A DNA stretch of 64,000 bases, taken from positions 8,307,001-8,371,000 of the forward strand of contig NC_081150.1 of the NCBI RefSeq assembly GCF_958295425.1, read 5' to 3'. The translations under genes were made by a program, and so were the position numbers. The notes under the pieces are model-generated. The model saw only the letters and a program-made list of their open reading frames with translations, searched no databases and had not been told where the DNA came from. Below, piece by piece: positions 12,350 to 25,133 of this stretch (position 1 is its first letter; every line of letters begins with the position of its first letter). Source of the stretch: Solea solea (Eukaryota; Chordata; Actinopteri; Pleuronectiformes; Soleidae).

Positions 12350-12589
12350 TCATGAGTAGTCAATCAGCTCTTCCTCTGGCTCGCGGCCAGTTTCACTCTT
12401 GCTGGGTTTCACTGTAGTCGAAGATTGGCAAAGAGGCCTGGGAATCAGCAGGTGCACCGACAGGTCTGCCTGTACGAGTGGAAAGCCGATTGGCTCACTG
12501 CTGCTGCTCCTGGGTCCTCCGCATTGGCAGTTTGAACAGTTATGCTTAAGGGGAGACTTGGCATGACTCGCAGTGTCTTTTTCACACAT
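12350..12589 (-). CDS. Doubtful 79-codon ORF, possibly a terminal exon
   Basis: Not recognised. The frame encodes a hydrophilic peptide ending REPEEELIDYS with mixed, coding-like codon use. It stays open upstream of the ATG for at least 20 codons. An AATAAA follows the stop by about 57 nt on the same strand. No clear splice acceptor was found, and no upstream exon could be linked to it. It could be the last exon of a small gene or a chance ORF. It has no membrane segment and no domain that I recognise. Confidence 0.2.
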   Translation of the reverse strand: MCEKDTASHAKSPLKHNCSNCQCGGPRSSSSEPIGFPLVQADLSVHLLIPRPLCQSSTTVKPSKSETGREPEEELIDYS

Positions 12590-15500
12590 TGTTGTTGTTA
12601 TTGTTGTACTTCCACCTTTACCTGCTGCCTGTGTGTTTCTGAGAAATGGTGACGGATACGTGTGTTATTATGATTGGGTGGCTTTGCTCGAACTGAGTTT
12701 TAAATGCACAGTGTGTACAAATAAGCAACATTTATCGGTGAAGTTGCATGTTGCAGATAATGCAACTGTTGCAGATATAATCAAAAGATGTTTAGTTTGT
12801 CCATTGTGGACCGAAATGGTGGCCTCTGTAGCTCCTGATATAAATGTAAAAGGCTCATCAACAACAATCAGTACAATATGTGAACTGCTACTAGACCATC
12901 ACATGCGTGAGCCACTGAAATGTGATTTTGCGCACTGCAAAAATAAAGTCAAAAAGATTGTACAATTGCTCAATTTCACAGCACTGGATCTTTCCAAAGT
13001 TTCAAAGTTGATTTACATAACAATCACTCACAGGACAAATTCTCTCAAAACATAAACTGTGAGTTTCGGTGTCAACCGCAGCCAATGAGACTTATCCCAG
13101 TTCCTGACTGTAACTGTGCCTGGAGGCAGCAACGATTATTTCTGTCCCTGCATCTGCTGGGCTTGTCATTCACGCAGCTGAGGAAAATATATGGGAACAG
13201 CCGAATGCAAACAACCTCCAACACATGCAAACAAAGTCAACATCTGTGCATAATTACAAGCTTTTGCTTCCTTTTAATTCAGATATGCCGTGCTGTCACG
13301 TACGAGGGGTTAGAATCACATCTGAGCCATTTGTAGTTTTGTCGCCTCAATCTTAATCTGCAGTCATCAAGTGAAATAATGGCTTTATAGTGACTAACAG
13401 TGAGCAGATACGAACAAAGTGGTGCAGAGATGAAGTTCACGCAGCCTGACCTGAGATGAGACAGCCGAGGAGGGTATTCAGGGGATGATTAGCTCATTAG
13501 CACTTCAATCAGGCCTCGTCTCAGGCCTTATTATGTTACTGGTGACACGTAGACACGACGCTGGACACCGTGAGCTATTCACAGCTCAGGACACACACAC
13601 AGAAAGCTGTGAGAAAGTGGTGCAATCAACTGTGGTGTTTGTAGTGTAAAAGGAGAAGGACTGATGGGTGGAACAGAGCTTTCTCTGAATTCACGATCAA
13701 ACTATGACACAATATTTGACTTACTTGTCAAAAATTAAACGTAGCTTTTAATAATTATGTTTGTCTTTTTGTCTTTGGCAGCACTTTGGGTTTCATTTGC
13801 ATGTAAACACACATAAAAAGAACATACACGACAAAACAGCAGCAATACTGTGCAACAGTGACCCGCAGTGTCAATAATATAAGATCTAATATTATGATAA
13901 ATGGAGAAGAATCAATGCGTTAAATGCAGTAATGCACATGCATTCGTATATGTGTTTAATGTACACATGCCAGCTATATATTTGAACACACTCACTGAAA
14001 TACACAATACAGGACCCGGGTTAATGTTTTACAACAAACAGGGGACAATTACCTGACACGTGACGTATACACAGATGTTTATTGTGATAGCATCACATCC
14101 GACCCTCTGTGTGTCCAAGCCTGCTCCTGTGATGAAACAGACGTAGTCTGATGAAAGTCTGATTGATGGTTTACTCACTAAAGGTGTCACAATCTTATCA
14201 ACACTCTCTGCAGGACACATCTACCGACGTATTGTCTTTGAGAGCGGCAGCAAACGACCACATTATCTGAGCAGAACAGAGAGCAGGAGTGATTTTTAAG
14301 TGGCAGATCGTAACACCTTCCTTCTGATTTGAATTAAAAGGGACAACGGTTTTCTGAATGGCTTGTTTGGAGGGGTGGGGGGAGTGATACAACTAGTCTA
14401 TATTATCAAGTCTGAGATACACATTGGTTGTAGATTAAAAATGTCTTTGAGCTTTGTCTATTTCTCCAATCAACTCCTCTGTGACTGTAATCTCCAGTAC
14501 TTGCAGTGAGAATAATAGAGTTGTTGGCCCTTTTTTTGCAAGAGTAATGCGATCATAGGATTGATTTTTAGCTCCATGTTGAAGGCCTATTTAGATTTGC
14601 ACTTTGCACTACTTCAATAATAAATGAATTAAGAAAATGCAAAGTTTCTTTGGCACAGATTTAATATGATATTATAATAAAGGGTATTTAAAGGGGGCAG
14701 ATATATGGCAACCAGGGGATAACTACAGTAAATATAAAATAGATTATGGGTTTGGTTCTTGTTTTGTCTTTTTAACATTCTGTTGTGTTGTTTGTTTCTG
14801 TTGAAATATTATGCACTCGACCTTACAGTATATGATTTGTAAACATGTATGTACATGAATAAAAAGGAAGTATGTTTACAGACGCACTGTTGATCATACT
14901 GTAACTTCAACGGCACAAATTGAAGTAAAGTTTAAAGGGAGATTCATTTGGGTTTGCCACTGTTTATCAAACTGCATCTAAATCCGTCGCAGAGCTGGAG
15001 ATGGCGACACGTAACCACGGACCCTATACTGTAAATACGACTGTGTGCATGTCAGTTCTGTAAAGTGACAGTTACCTTGTTTTGGAGGGAATATTGAGTG
15101 TTGTTTGCATATGGGAAGGGTGGGATTTGATTGGAGGTGAGCCTGTAAATAGGGTGTGTCCTTGTCTGGGAATCAAGGGGGTGAAGTGTTCTCACAGTGG
15201 CACTGAGGGATGAAGAGAGGAGGGAGGCGCTGCAGTGTTGTGACATCTGTACAACACACATGGTGGCAGTGGAGCAAGCAAGGACATTGTGCAAGTCAGC
15301 ACAGCTCTCATGTAACCTCTGCTGGATACACCACACACGCACACCACACAGTTTCAGTGTACACGCGCTCAAACACCAGGGATGTATTGGAGGAGGTGTA
15401 CAGTGTGAGTGTGTAAACACGCAGCTTCCTCAAAACTCAAACAGGCAGACACTCGTGACCATATGCCGACACATGATGGAGCGCAGTTAATAATGACACA

Positions 15501-15979
15501 CAATAGATATTGTTTGTTTCGCTCAAGTTTCTGAGCGAGCGATACGCTCTGTCTGGACATGTTGAGCAGAGAATGACTGGTTGCCGTCCAGTTACTCACA
15601 ACACAGTACAGCGGCTTAGTCAGACGGTTTGTGACACCGGCATCAAAGGTGTATTATATGAATCAGTCCTTTACAACATACGCACACCTCATGAGGATGT
15701 GATGTAGTCAGTCGGAAGTTGCTGCCTTCGATGGCCTTGAATGTCTACATCTCAGTTTAACATCATTGAACCTGACATGCTTTTTTTTTTTCGTTTCACC
15801 ACCGCTTTCTCTTCTGCAACTCTGCAGGTTTGGGATTTCACAAAGTACTTGTATGGCTCCTTCAGTCAACATGCTTTTTATGACTGTCATAGAGGAAACA
15901 TTAAACAGTTAATGGCTGGTTACTGTATTACAATTAGGAAAACGTCAGACAAAAAACTCCCCAATGTTATACAAAATGA

Positions 15980-16320
15980 CTCCTATTTATCCATCCATCC
16001 ATCTTCTAACGCTTTGTCTTCCACATGAGGGCTGCGGAGGGTGCTGGTGCCAATCCCAGATAACATAGGGTAAACGGCGGGGACACCCTGGAGAGGTCAT
16101 CAGTCCATCACAGGGCCACATAGAGACAAATGACCATCCACTCTCACATTCACACCTAAGGTCAATTTAGAGTGTCCAATTTGCCTCATTGGAAACAGGA
16201 GGAAAAACTGACGCACACGCGAGGAGAACATGCAAACTGCATGCAGAAAGGCCCTCGTTCCAACCGGGTTGCAAATATGGGTCACCTTTCTGCAAAGGCA
16301 AGTGTGCTAAACACTACACT
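15980..16320 (+). mobile_element. Fish retroposon 3'-end repeat (RTE/Expander-like)
   Basis: Begins with TCCATCCATCCATC, then a block with GGGCTGCGGAGGGTGCTGG, CACCCTGGAGAGGTCATCAG, CACAGGGCCACATAGAGAC, CATTCACACCTAAGGTCAAT and GAACATGCAAACTGCATG. I recognise this series as a very common fish interspersed repeat derived from the non-coding end of a LINE. The clade assignment is tentative. Shorter pieces of the same repeat occur at about 43362-43412 (+) and 57070-57215 (-). Confidence 0.5.
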
Positions 16321-17105
16321 TTTTACTATTATTTCAGAAATCATTTAAGTTTAGAAGTCTCATTCATAAGTTTTCATAACCAGTACATATATGTATAACT
16401 TGAGTGACTGTATTCAATTAATGTATGATGTCAGAGAATGGTGACACACAAGTAGAAAGTAGTATGAAATGAAAAATATTCTAGTAAAATGTCTAGTACA
16501 GTAAAGTACGTGGCGTACTGAATGTTTTTTGTTTTTGGTTTTTTTTAAACACGGACGTGTAAAGTATTCATGATGTAACAGAAACTTGCCGTGGGGCTTC
16601 CCATTAGTCAGGATAATGAGACAACCTCCTCCTGTTGCCTGTGCTTACACACTCACAGTCGTATATGGACACAGACATTTTGACCTTTGCCAGCAAAATG
16701 CAGGATCAGCTTTAAAGTCACTGTTAGGTTGAACCAAAAAAATAGTCTTTGAACTTTAAAGAAGGATATTAAAGCCAAACTTTAATTCAAAATAATGATG
16801 TTTATATTGTATCACTTGAAAACTTGGACATTTTTGGTCTGGAAGCACAGGTTTCTAGAGCGCCAAACATTTTTGTCACTGCGATCATTTTCCACTTCTC
16901 CCTCACTCGCCCTGTGTGACTTATTATTCCACATGTGATTGGCATGTGGTAAGCATAGGGGTTCTCGCCGAACAAGTCACATAGCATCTCTAAAAATTTT
17001 CGACTCCTTCTCATCAGATTAAAGATGAGACGTACTTATGCTTATGTCTCGCGTGTCACGTACAGTATCTTCACATACTTGTACTTATCTGTTATCTGTT
17101 ATCAC

Positions 17106-17128
17106 TCACACACACACACACACACACA
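17106..17128. repeat. (CA)n microsatellite
   Basis: Run of about 11 CA units followed by CATA repeats, intergenic. Confidence 0.9.
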
Positions 17129-18898
17129 TACATACAGGAAGACAGCCCTGTTATCATGACATCAGCAGCTGTCTGGGGGAAGTTTCTGTCAATGGGATGA
17201 AAATTAAAGATGGGGCTGACCACAAAACAATAAATGACATCACCGGAGTCATAACAGTTAATGGGTCTGTTTGTGCTTTGCCTCATAATTATGATTGACT
17301 ATTAAAAGTAATGGACCCAAACAAAACACTCCATAAATGTGAAGGGGCTTTCAAGAGGCTGGAGTCGTTGTTAATGGTCTCTTTTTTCTCTTTTTTTACA
17401 GTTTCATGCAAACCAGTGCATAAAAGTCACTGTTCACAGACACAGTGGTACCACTGTCAGTGAAGAAACTAAGCAGCTGTCAACAACAACACAGTATATT
17501 GCCAATGACAGCATCATTGTTGCAGCTCAAAGACAATGAGAGGATTTGAATATGGCAGTTTAGACCCGCCCTCACACACAGACACAGACATGGCCATATG
17601 TCCTGGCTCTTTTCTGTGAAGACAAACAGAGAAAATGGATGTGTGTTTGCAGGTAGCTCTCTGCTGTCAGCTCCCCTGACACAACCTGAAGAGCAGGCTT
17701 CTGCCTCTGCCAGCTGGTCTGACAAGAAATTCACCTCTCTATCTACCAGGTGACGCTGCAAGGGCGTGGCCTGAGAGGAAGCAGTTTCATTCGTTTAATT
17801 GTGCTTTTCAAACGACAAGTTTCCACTCCGAAATGAAATCGGATGGCGGGAGCTCAGTCACGACCAAAAAGGAACATCGACTTTTACACGTAGTGCCATG
17901 AAAGGTTTCTCTGAGCAGGGACAGCAGCAGCATGCAGGCTGGGTGCGGTGAGAAAAGCCTAGGTAAACATCTTTGGACAGCCTGTCTACTCAGGTCCAAC
18001 ACTCTCTCCTGTCAGAGGACAGAAGAAAGGCAGCGCTGGACTTTCCTCTTTGTGAGGAAATCTGGTTTCTGAGCAAATAAGTTTCCCCCTGAAGAAGAAA
18101 ACTATGAATCAAGGTGGTTGGAGACGTCAAAGCAGTGTGTCAGCCTTTAGTTAAGGGGTTGATAAATGACCTAAATTCATCTTTGAACTTATATTGATGT
18201 ATTACCAGCACAAAAAGAATAAAGATCCCATAGAGTTACAACACAAGGGTTAGAGGAGGATTTATAAATGACATATTATTATATATAGTGCACTTTTAGC
18301 AACGGCCATTAGAGCAGCTACCAGTTCAGTCAGTCAGAGGATCATGTTACTGAAAACGTTGCACAAAGCTATAAATGATCTTTTGTGCCAAGACCGGTTC
18401 TGCAATGCCGCCCAGCAGACCGTACTTATCCTCCCAACCTGCAGCTTAGTCTTATCTGTTCTTCTGAAACACCGTCTAGTTGAACGTGGAGGAGGCTGAG
18501 TACTGTTGAACTTGAATAGACTGCACATCATATTGGGTTGCACGGGCTTGTCCACGCGGGATTCACACAATAAAGGACGCCACACGCTGGCCTTCCGACA
18601 GACGGAAAGTGATCAAGCACTTTAGAGCGTTAGGAAACAATGAGCTGTACTTTGAGTCCCCAAGGTGAGCTCTGATGACAAGCAGTAAACTGAACTGTTT
18701 GACTGTGGAAATTATTACTTGGTCCAAATTGTTTTTACAATAACTCTCCATGATGAGAGAGTAAATGGGAGTAAACAAATACAAACACAGGTGCCCTACA
18801 GAGAGGTAGACTTCTTTACGAGACTGTATACATGTACATATAGATTCAGCGTCAAAGAATGAGGTGACCGGTAAATAAGACTGACTTTATGAGGCAAG

Positions 18899-18922
18899 GA
18901 GGGGGGGGGGGGAGGAGGGGGG
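18899..18922. repeat. Poly-G / GGA-rich run
   Basis: A G homopolymer of about 13 bases followed by GGAGG repeats. It has G-quadruplex potential and is prone to sequencing error. Confidence 0.8.
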
Positions 18923-19541
18923 AGTTTCTTTTTTTTCCAGATTCAAATCCAAACTGCCACCGAGTTACACCTGCCTGTGTGGACCAGTAGGTAGACTGAA
19001 TACAGAGACGTGTTCCAAACAATACAGTGACACTCTCTTTCTTCAGTGCCCCTCAGCCGTGAACACAGAGAGAATACAAAGACACAGAAGAGTAGTTTTA
19101 TTTGAAAATGTCGGGGTTTTTTGGGTCGGGTGAAGTGTGTCAAATGACAAACTTTATTGGTGTACATATCTTCTGTTAAATCCATTGTGTTGGACTTTTT
19201 TGGGGTAATGGGTAAAATATGCGAGTTAGTTGGACAGTTTGAGGAAAATGCTTTTTCTGTTGCTTAGACTTTGGTGACATTAACACCAATCTCATGTTTA
19301 CATGACAAAAGCAGCTTAGCTTTGCCATAAACAGAAACTAAAATAATCAGAGCCTGAATCTGTTTGTTTGGTTTTTTTTAAATTAGAATTAACTCCTTAT
19401 CTACTACTTAGTCAACACTACACCACTACGTTTTGAGCTCTAAATGTGTTAGTCTACATGTAGACATATTCAGACCAGCTGTTTTTCTGTTTTCCCTGTT
19501 TGTACAAAGAATTTAAAAGACTATAATATAAGAGATTCAAT

Positions 19542-19566
19542 TGTGTGTGTGTGTGTGTGTGTGTGT
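19542..19566. repeat. (TG)n microsatellite
   Basis: About 12 uninterrupted TG units in the rhov-pigh intergenic region. Confidence 0.9.
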
Positions 19567-20467
19567 AAACTATGGGTGGTAAAGAGACCCTCCCCAGCTC
19601 AGCAGGACGCTAAACCCTCCTCTTCCACTAAACCGATCCCCACAACCTAAACACCATAAGCTGATTTTACACAGTCGCCACAAAGATAATGGATCACTTA
19701 ATGAACTGTCAAATGAAAATCAGCTGTGATGACTAACAGAATAGACGAGAGTTTGAACGTGAAATATAGCCACAGACATACATAATGTGGGCGAACTAAA
19801 CAAGTAGCTGTGGGATCGCAACCCACATTAAAAACAGAGATAATTAAGAGTCCACCAAACCCCCACTGTACCTGTGATTTCACACACAGTGGGGGGGGGG
19901 CTGACTTCTGGTTTATAAGGCCTGCTCAGAGGCCCTGAGGTGTCACTCGTGGACACTCCCAGGCTTTGCCCTCTGCCTGGTTCCTGACCATTTCACACCT
20001 CAACGCAGGAGGGACTATTATCCTGTCAGAGGGCCACTTTTCACAGCAGAAATCACAGCAAAAAAATCACACCCTTGTGCCCGGTTTGTCGTCCTGTGGA
20101 GCACAGAGTTCACACACAGGTCTGACCTGCAGCTGCAGATGGTTGTCAAGAGATAAAGTGGATGGAAAATACAAGGCCTGGTGGGAATCACAGGCCGACT
20201 ACTGGTGAAGGAAAGGCCTCTGAACTTCAGAGTGAAGGCAGTGGAAACCCATTACACTTCCAGACACGCTGGTATAAATTAGTGACAACCACAAGCAAAT
20301 GTTCTGAAGAACTTTCTCATCTTGGTGGAAAATACTGAACACGTACTCTCACTTTTGTTTTTTCATTTGCCTGCACATACAGTACTGCTGTTTACACATA
20401 CACTTGAATTACTTCTGCTAAGCTCTTTGGTCTCTTTGTCTGTCTTTTTAATAATATTGACACATTT

Positions 20468-20486
20468 TATATATATATATATATAT
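20468..20486. repeat. (TA)n microsatellite
   Basis: About nine TA units, intergenic. Confidence 0.85.
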
Positions 20487-20998
20487 GGACATTAATTAAA
20501 ACACTGACCTTTATGAAATTAAATCTGGAAGATATTTATCTACCATCACAATTTCAATAGTTTGCTAACAATTCCTGACTTTGCATTATACCTAAAGCCA
20601 GGTCAACATTTACATTTCCATGTATTCTGAAACTGATCCTCCTCACTGTCATTTGATCCGAGTTTATCTCAAGTAATAGTTCTCTTAACAGGTCTCGCAG
20701 TATCTCCACGGACAACTGTCTTTGAGGTGAAGGTGTAGTTATGAGGAAGTGAAAATATGTTTGAGGAAGAAGGCGTTAATATTATAAAAATATATACAAC
20801 ACATCTGACATGATATAATTACACTATAAAATTAATTTATAGTGTCTTAAAAAGGTAAATTCAGAATGTTCCCGAATTGTCTGAATGTCTGTTTATTTAA
20901 CAGTGGACAAAGACTAAAGTGAAATGGCTGATCAGCTCTTGTCTTATCCAAATACACAATGAGAAAAGTTTATTTTGGTTTCATGAGTTTAGCCTACT

Positions 20999-21013
20999 AC
21001 TGCCCCCTACTGG
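20999..21013 (-). promoter_or_regulatory. CTCF-consensus motif just downstream of pigh
   Basis: The minus strand reads CCAGTAGGGGGCAGT. It fits all 15 positions of the degenerate CTCF core CCASYAGRKGGCRSY. It lies about 0.3 kb past the pigh poly(A) signal, at the border of the gene-poor region. Binding is inferred. Confidence 0.5.
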
Positions 21014-21309
21014 GGAAGTAAAGTTAAGCTCCTCAAACCCTGACCAGAACCCCACTTCTCACACAGATTGGTTCCATGCCCCCTTTCAAATGATGAGCAG
21101 TTCAGCTAATGATTCAGTTCATCATACACTTTAATTGGAAGAATGTGAAAATACTTGTATATGAAAAATTGTGTACAATACAGAAATTGGTTCTTAACTA
21201 CACAAGCATTAACAAAATCAAATCAGTATAAGACTATAAAATACACTGAAAATGTAATTATATTAAATTAAACTAAATTAAAGATAAACAAAACCGATGG
21301 TGTTCTACT

Positions 21310-21315
21310 TTTATT
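21310..21315 (-). terminator. pigh polyadenylation signal
   Basis: Minus-strand AATAAA 75 nt after the pigh stop codon, giving a very short 3' UTR. Confidence 0.55.
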
Positions 21316-21390
21316 CACTAAAAACAAAACTAAGACTAAAGAAAAAAAATATTAAAGGCATGCTGTACAACCAGAAACGCATGTGCGTCA

Positions 21391-23640
21391 TCAGCACTTT
21401 GAAAGAATCTCCTGACAGCTTTTGTAAACCTTCCTCAAGCAATTGAGCCTGGGCTTTGAACTCTGAAAGACAAAAAGAGGTTGCTCATTAGAAACAGGTT
21501 ACTCTGAATGTTTACGCTCTCAACACAGCAGGTGGACAAACAAAAACCTTGAAAGTTGGCGAAAGCAAGTTTACGTGTTATATGAAACAGAAAGCTTACA
21601 CTGTGCATTCGCCCTTACCTGAAACAACGGCACAACGCTGGACACTGCATTGGGTTCTGAGGGGTCCTTCAACAGTACACAAAGGTAGTAGATGATTTGT
21701 TGCTAAAATAAAAAGCATGATATATCAATTCACTCAGTTTTTAAACACATATACTGAAATAACTGCAGTATGAGAAACAAAGAATGAATTGATATTTGCA
21801 TAGAGCTGAAACGTATCTATTCACCATATATATTGCTTCATTAATAACAATATCCTTGATCTTGCTGATCTCAATGAAAGTGGTCGTTTCGCGGCCTGAG
21901 GCATAGCTGGAGGACACCTGGATGCCTAAAGATCCAATGACGAGTAGGGACTCATGGTCCACCTTCACAAAGTGGATGTGCAGCATCATACCGACCAGGG
22001 TGATGATTATAGCACTGGACAGAACAGCGGTGTTCTGCAAGAAAAGGAAAGACGTTCACATGAGGGGCCTCTTCATGTGAATCCTACAGTACAGAATCAA
22101 TAGAAATATTGTGACAATTTTAATTTCATTTTTATGAAATGTTGATAGGTGTTTCCCAAATCTGTTCTCAAATGTCTTTTTTTGTCCAAAAAACAAAACA
22201 AGGATTCAGTCCAAAAAGGCACAATTTTAATTTTATTTCTCAAAACTATGTCCTTCTCTTTGCCTAGTGTAAGTTTGTTTGCTTACCTTATACAACGAGA
22301 AGTACTCACTGTACCTTCTCTAGTCATTGAAGGTCAACAAACACAGTTACACAGTCAAAGAAAAGAACATAGCTTAGAACAAAGGATTCAGTGTTAATGA
22401 TGTCTTTGTTATATGGCGCAAGGAAACCAGAAAATATTCACATTTAAGAAGCTGAAAAATCTGGAAACTTGTATTAATTATTCGAAAAAACACTCAAACC
22501 GATGAATCAATTATCACAATACTTAACAATGAAGTTAGTAATTGATTATTTATCAATTATTGATTAATTAATTGATCGTTGCAGGCTTAGAGAAAATGGT
22601 GATACATTACAAGTGTTTTCCAACATTAAATCATGACATTCTCAAATGGCTTGTTTAATCATCACACCAAAGATATTCAATTGTTGTGATTTCTTTGTTA
22701 AATGACACAAAGAGACCAGCAAAATATATACATTAAAAAGGCCGAAAAATAGAGAACTCCTATTTATTGATTATCAAAATAGTAAATGTTTAAATTAGAA
22801 GTAATTTCATTTCTGACAGAAGTGCACTGTACTTATTGCAGATAGGAGAGACATCCATAGCTGTTGATGATTAAATGTGAAACTGCAATTCCAAACTACT
22901 GTTTGTCAATATTATTTTTATTATGCATTATTATGCATTATTCATTATAATCACCCCCTTTTGAACACAAGAATATGATATTACTTTGTCTACACTTTTG
23001 TCTACAAAAAAACATGATAAACCACAGGAAATTAGGACATTTTGACTGGTCCTCACTTTCTGTCACACCTGTTTATGGGTTAAGGATAAGCTTTAGAGCT
23101 GGGTTTATGTCAGGGTTAGGTTAAGGGTTCAAATTCGGAATTTATTTATAATGGTTAAGGTAAGGGTTATGGGACTAGGGAATGCATTACGCCTTTGAGT
23201 GGCCTCACCAAGATAGCTGTACAAGAATGTGTGTGTGACCAAAACCAAAACCTTGTCCTTATAAGGCAGAACATCATTTCTGAGGATCTGGTTATGTTCA
23301 GGGCTAAGGTATGAATTGTGGTTAGGTTAAGGTTGGGGATAAATTAATGGAATTCATTGCAAAGTCCTAAAGCGAACCTCTATCCCTCTCTGTGTGTTCT
23401 GCCAAGATTGAGAATTGTAACATATAGAAGGAGAAAGCAACCAAAGAGCCGGTGAAGTTTTACCTCTGTGAAGAAGAACACAGCGTATGCCAGGAGCCAA
23501 ACGGAGCAGGTGAACGCCATCACTTTGCCGATGGACACTTTGGGGGAGCTGACTATGAACTCCCTGCAGAGGCTTGAGTGGGTCTGACAGTTCAAAGATA
23601 TGGATTTGCCACTGATGTCGGTGAACGCATCGTCTTCCAT
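21391..23640 (-). CDS. pigh: Phosphatidylinositol N-acetylglucosaminyltransferase subunit H
   Basis: Complete, 180 aa (human 188). Exons 5' to 3': 23640-23464, 22034-21825, 21702-21619 and 21462-21391; all phases are 0. PIG-H is a subunit of the GPI-GlcNAc transferase, which adds GlcNAc from UDP-GlcNAc to phosphatidylinositol on the cytosolic face of the ER, the first step of GPI-anchor synthesis. The start MEDDAFTDISG, two hydrophobic stretches (about 40-58 and 62-82, a membrane hairpin), and the conserved core SSYASGRETTTFIE and DIVINEAIYM identify the family. The last exon ends SCQEILSKC, shorter than the mammalian tail. Intron 1 (1.4 kb) holds several repeats. It is head-to-head with zfyve1 across 1.5 kb. 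Confidence 0.95.
22150..22800. repeat. Two adjacent copies of a fish AT-rich interspersed repeat in pigh intron 1
   Basis: The block AAACCAGAAAATATTCACAT-TTAAGAAGCTG at about 22426-22455 recurs in diverged form as AGACCAGCAAAATATATACA near 22712. Both are followed by ATTAATTATT / ATTGATTATCAAAATAGT-type sequence. The first ends in AATTAATTGATCGTTGCAGGC, the usual terminal motif of a common fish repeat with an ATTAATCGATTA-like palindromic end. Related pieces are at about 29300-29345 and 33243-33395. Confidence 0.45.
23030..23345. repeat. GGTTAGGTT-rich dispersed repeat, copy 1 (pigh intron 1)
   Basis: Contains AAGGCAGAACATCATTTCTG-AGGATCTGGTTATG, then AGGGCTAAGGTATGAATTGT and GGTTAGGTTAAGGTT. 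A second copy of the same order is at about 44130-44465 in dpf3 intron 1, with AGGCAGAACCTCTTTTCTGA. This shows a dispersed family, of unknown class. Confidence 0.5.
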
Positions 23641-24171
23641 CGTGACGGCCTCCGAAAAGCAATAGTATCAAGGTTGAGAATAAAAACAGAGTTAGCTAAG
23701 TTAGCTAAAGATGAAAACGGGTTAGCTCGGAACTACCGTTAGCTAGCTGCTGTAAACGGGGAGGATAATCGAAACGCGCAAAGTCAACGGCGTTTACTTA
23801 GCGGCAGTGCATAGGAACCTATATTTAATGCTCCAGTTACATTAAAAGAAATGAAATACAAGATGTCAGAATTGCGAACGTTCCCACAACAAGTGTATTG
23901 ATGCCATTAAACAAAGTCGAACTCGTTATCAACACCGGGGCACTCGGATTCGATAGAGTTCATGTGGTTCTAATAAACTAGAGCAAGCGACGACCCATAA
24001 ACTCCACAGCAAACAGAATAATATCAATAATTAGAAGCCTATAAATAAATTATATATGCGTACGCACTCGATATTACTTCACCAAATGAGTATGAATTGC
24101 TGTCTCCGCCCACACCGGTGTACGCCGGCTACAAATTAAAAGTTCCCCCAAGAGCAACTTGAAGTTGCAAC

Positions 24172-24185
24172 GCATTGTGGGTAGT
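24172..24185 (-). promoter_or_regulatory. ZNF143/SBS-like motif
   Basis: The minus strand reads ACTACCCACAATGC, close to the ZNF143/THAP11 core ACTACNNNTCCCANNATGC, a frequent element of bidirectional housekeeping promoters. A weaker relative (TTACCCAGTGTGC) lies at about 24353-24365. Confidence 0.35.
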
Positions 24186-24479
24186 CGTGGCATTTTGCTA
24201 AGTGCCGTCCAAGTTATTGAAATAACTTTTGTTCAAGTTCAGTTATACACAATTTAAGAGTACAGTTAAGTAAATGTGCTACAAGCCAAACACGACTCTT
24301 TATCAACGTAATGAAATTACTTGTTTATTGTCAACGACACGTAACGCCTCCATTACCCAGTGTGCATTGCGTATTTTACGACTTTTGACCTCTGGATAAA
24401 AACAAGCCGATCAGCTGATGTAAAAGCAACAACATCTACAAGGTCTGATGAAAAACAGCTCAGCTGGCTAACTGTGTGT

Positions 24480-24605
24480 ATGTGTGTGTGGCAGCCGGTG
24501 TATGGTGTTGGTGTACGTGTCCGGTTTTAGACTGTGCTGAGGCAGCGACTCAGGCGTTGTCCGTCCGATCAGTAGCCGCTGCTAAGTCAGTCGACTGAAA
24601 TGAAG
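24480..24605 (+). other. Candidate zfyve1 5' non-coding exon
   Basis: GC-richer segment ending GAAATGAAG followed by GTAGCTTG, a donor at 24606. The matching acceptor TCCTGTCAG ends at 25126, eight bases before the zfyve1 ATG region. The exon start is not defined. Confidence 0.35.
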
Positions 24606-25133
24606 GTAGCTTGTTTAGTCACAAGTGAGACTCTTTGTTTAGCCAATAATAGCTAGAGACTGGTAATTGTTGAGTGAGTTATATAGCGCTTTTCATGGGA
24701 TTTTGACCAGCATTACAGCAACTTGGCATCGTCTGTTGAGGTGTAACATTATTAAAAACAACAAGAGGCAGCTAATGTTGGTTAGCAAATTGTTGTTCCA
24801 AAACATAAAGTAAACACTAGTCGGGACAAGTGTGTTTGAAGCTGCTGCCTGCATCGGATTTACTTCAGACTGAACGTCCTCGTTAACAGTAAGGAGTAAC
24901 AAAGTCAACCGAACATTTTATTGTTTTTCTTGACTGCTTTTTAAACTTTTAGATAATTTTAACATAAAAAGTTGCATCACATCTGGTCTCAGACATTTGT
25001 TCAACTGTACCATGACCTTGTGTCTTCCACCTGCACTTCTTTGGCAATCTCGATATTCTGAGTAATATTTAAAGTCACAGCTCCCCCTTCCTTATCAGCA
25101 TCATAGGTTGTGTCCTGTCCTGTCAGGTTTGAC

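Larger units (their letters stand above)
10080..21300. other. Gene-poor intergenic region between rhov and pigh
   Basis: About 11 kb with no recognised gene. Open frames of up to 160 codons occur (for example 12573-13055 and 10419-10883 on the plus strand). They lack splice context, family resemblance and coding-like composition. Visible contents are LINE 3'-end remnants (about 11490-11660 and 15980-16320), microsatellites, a poly-G run and one doubtful ORF (12350-12589, minus). Short TAAT-rich stretches such as 13480-13550 could be regulatory, but conservation cannot be judged from one sequence. Confidence 0.55.
23641..25126. promoter_or_regulatory. Head-to-head promoter region between pigh and zfyve1
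   Basis: About 1.5 kb between the two start codons. It includes a GC-enriched part (24330-24600), a candidate zfyve1 non-coding exon, and a ZNF143-like motif. No other open frame looks coding. The arrangement suggests a shared bidirectional promoter. Confidence 0.5.

Noticed and set aside
12573..13055. 160-codon plus-strand ORF
   Set aside because: No recognisable domain, no splice or poly(A) context, irregular composition. One ORF of this length is expected by chance in 64 kb.
18334..18585. 83-codon minus-strand ORF with Arg-rich middle
   Set aside because: It vaguely resembles repeat-derived peptides, but I could not tie it to a known element or gene.
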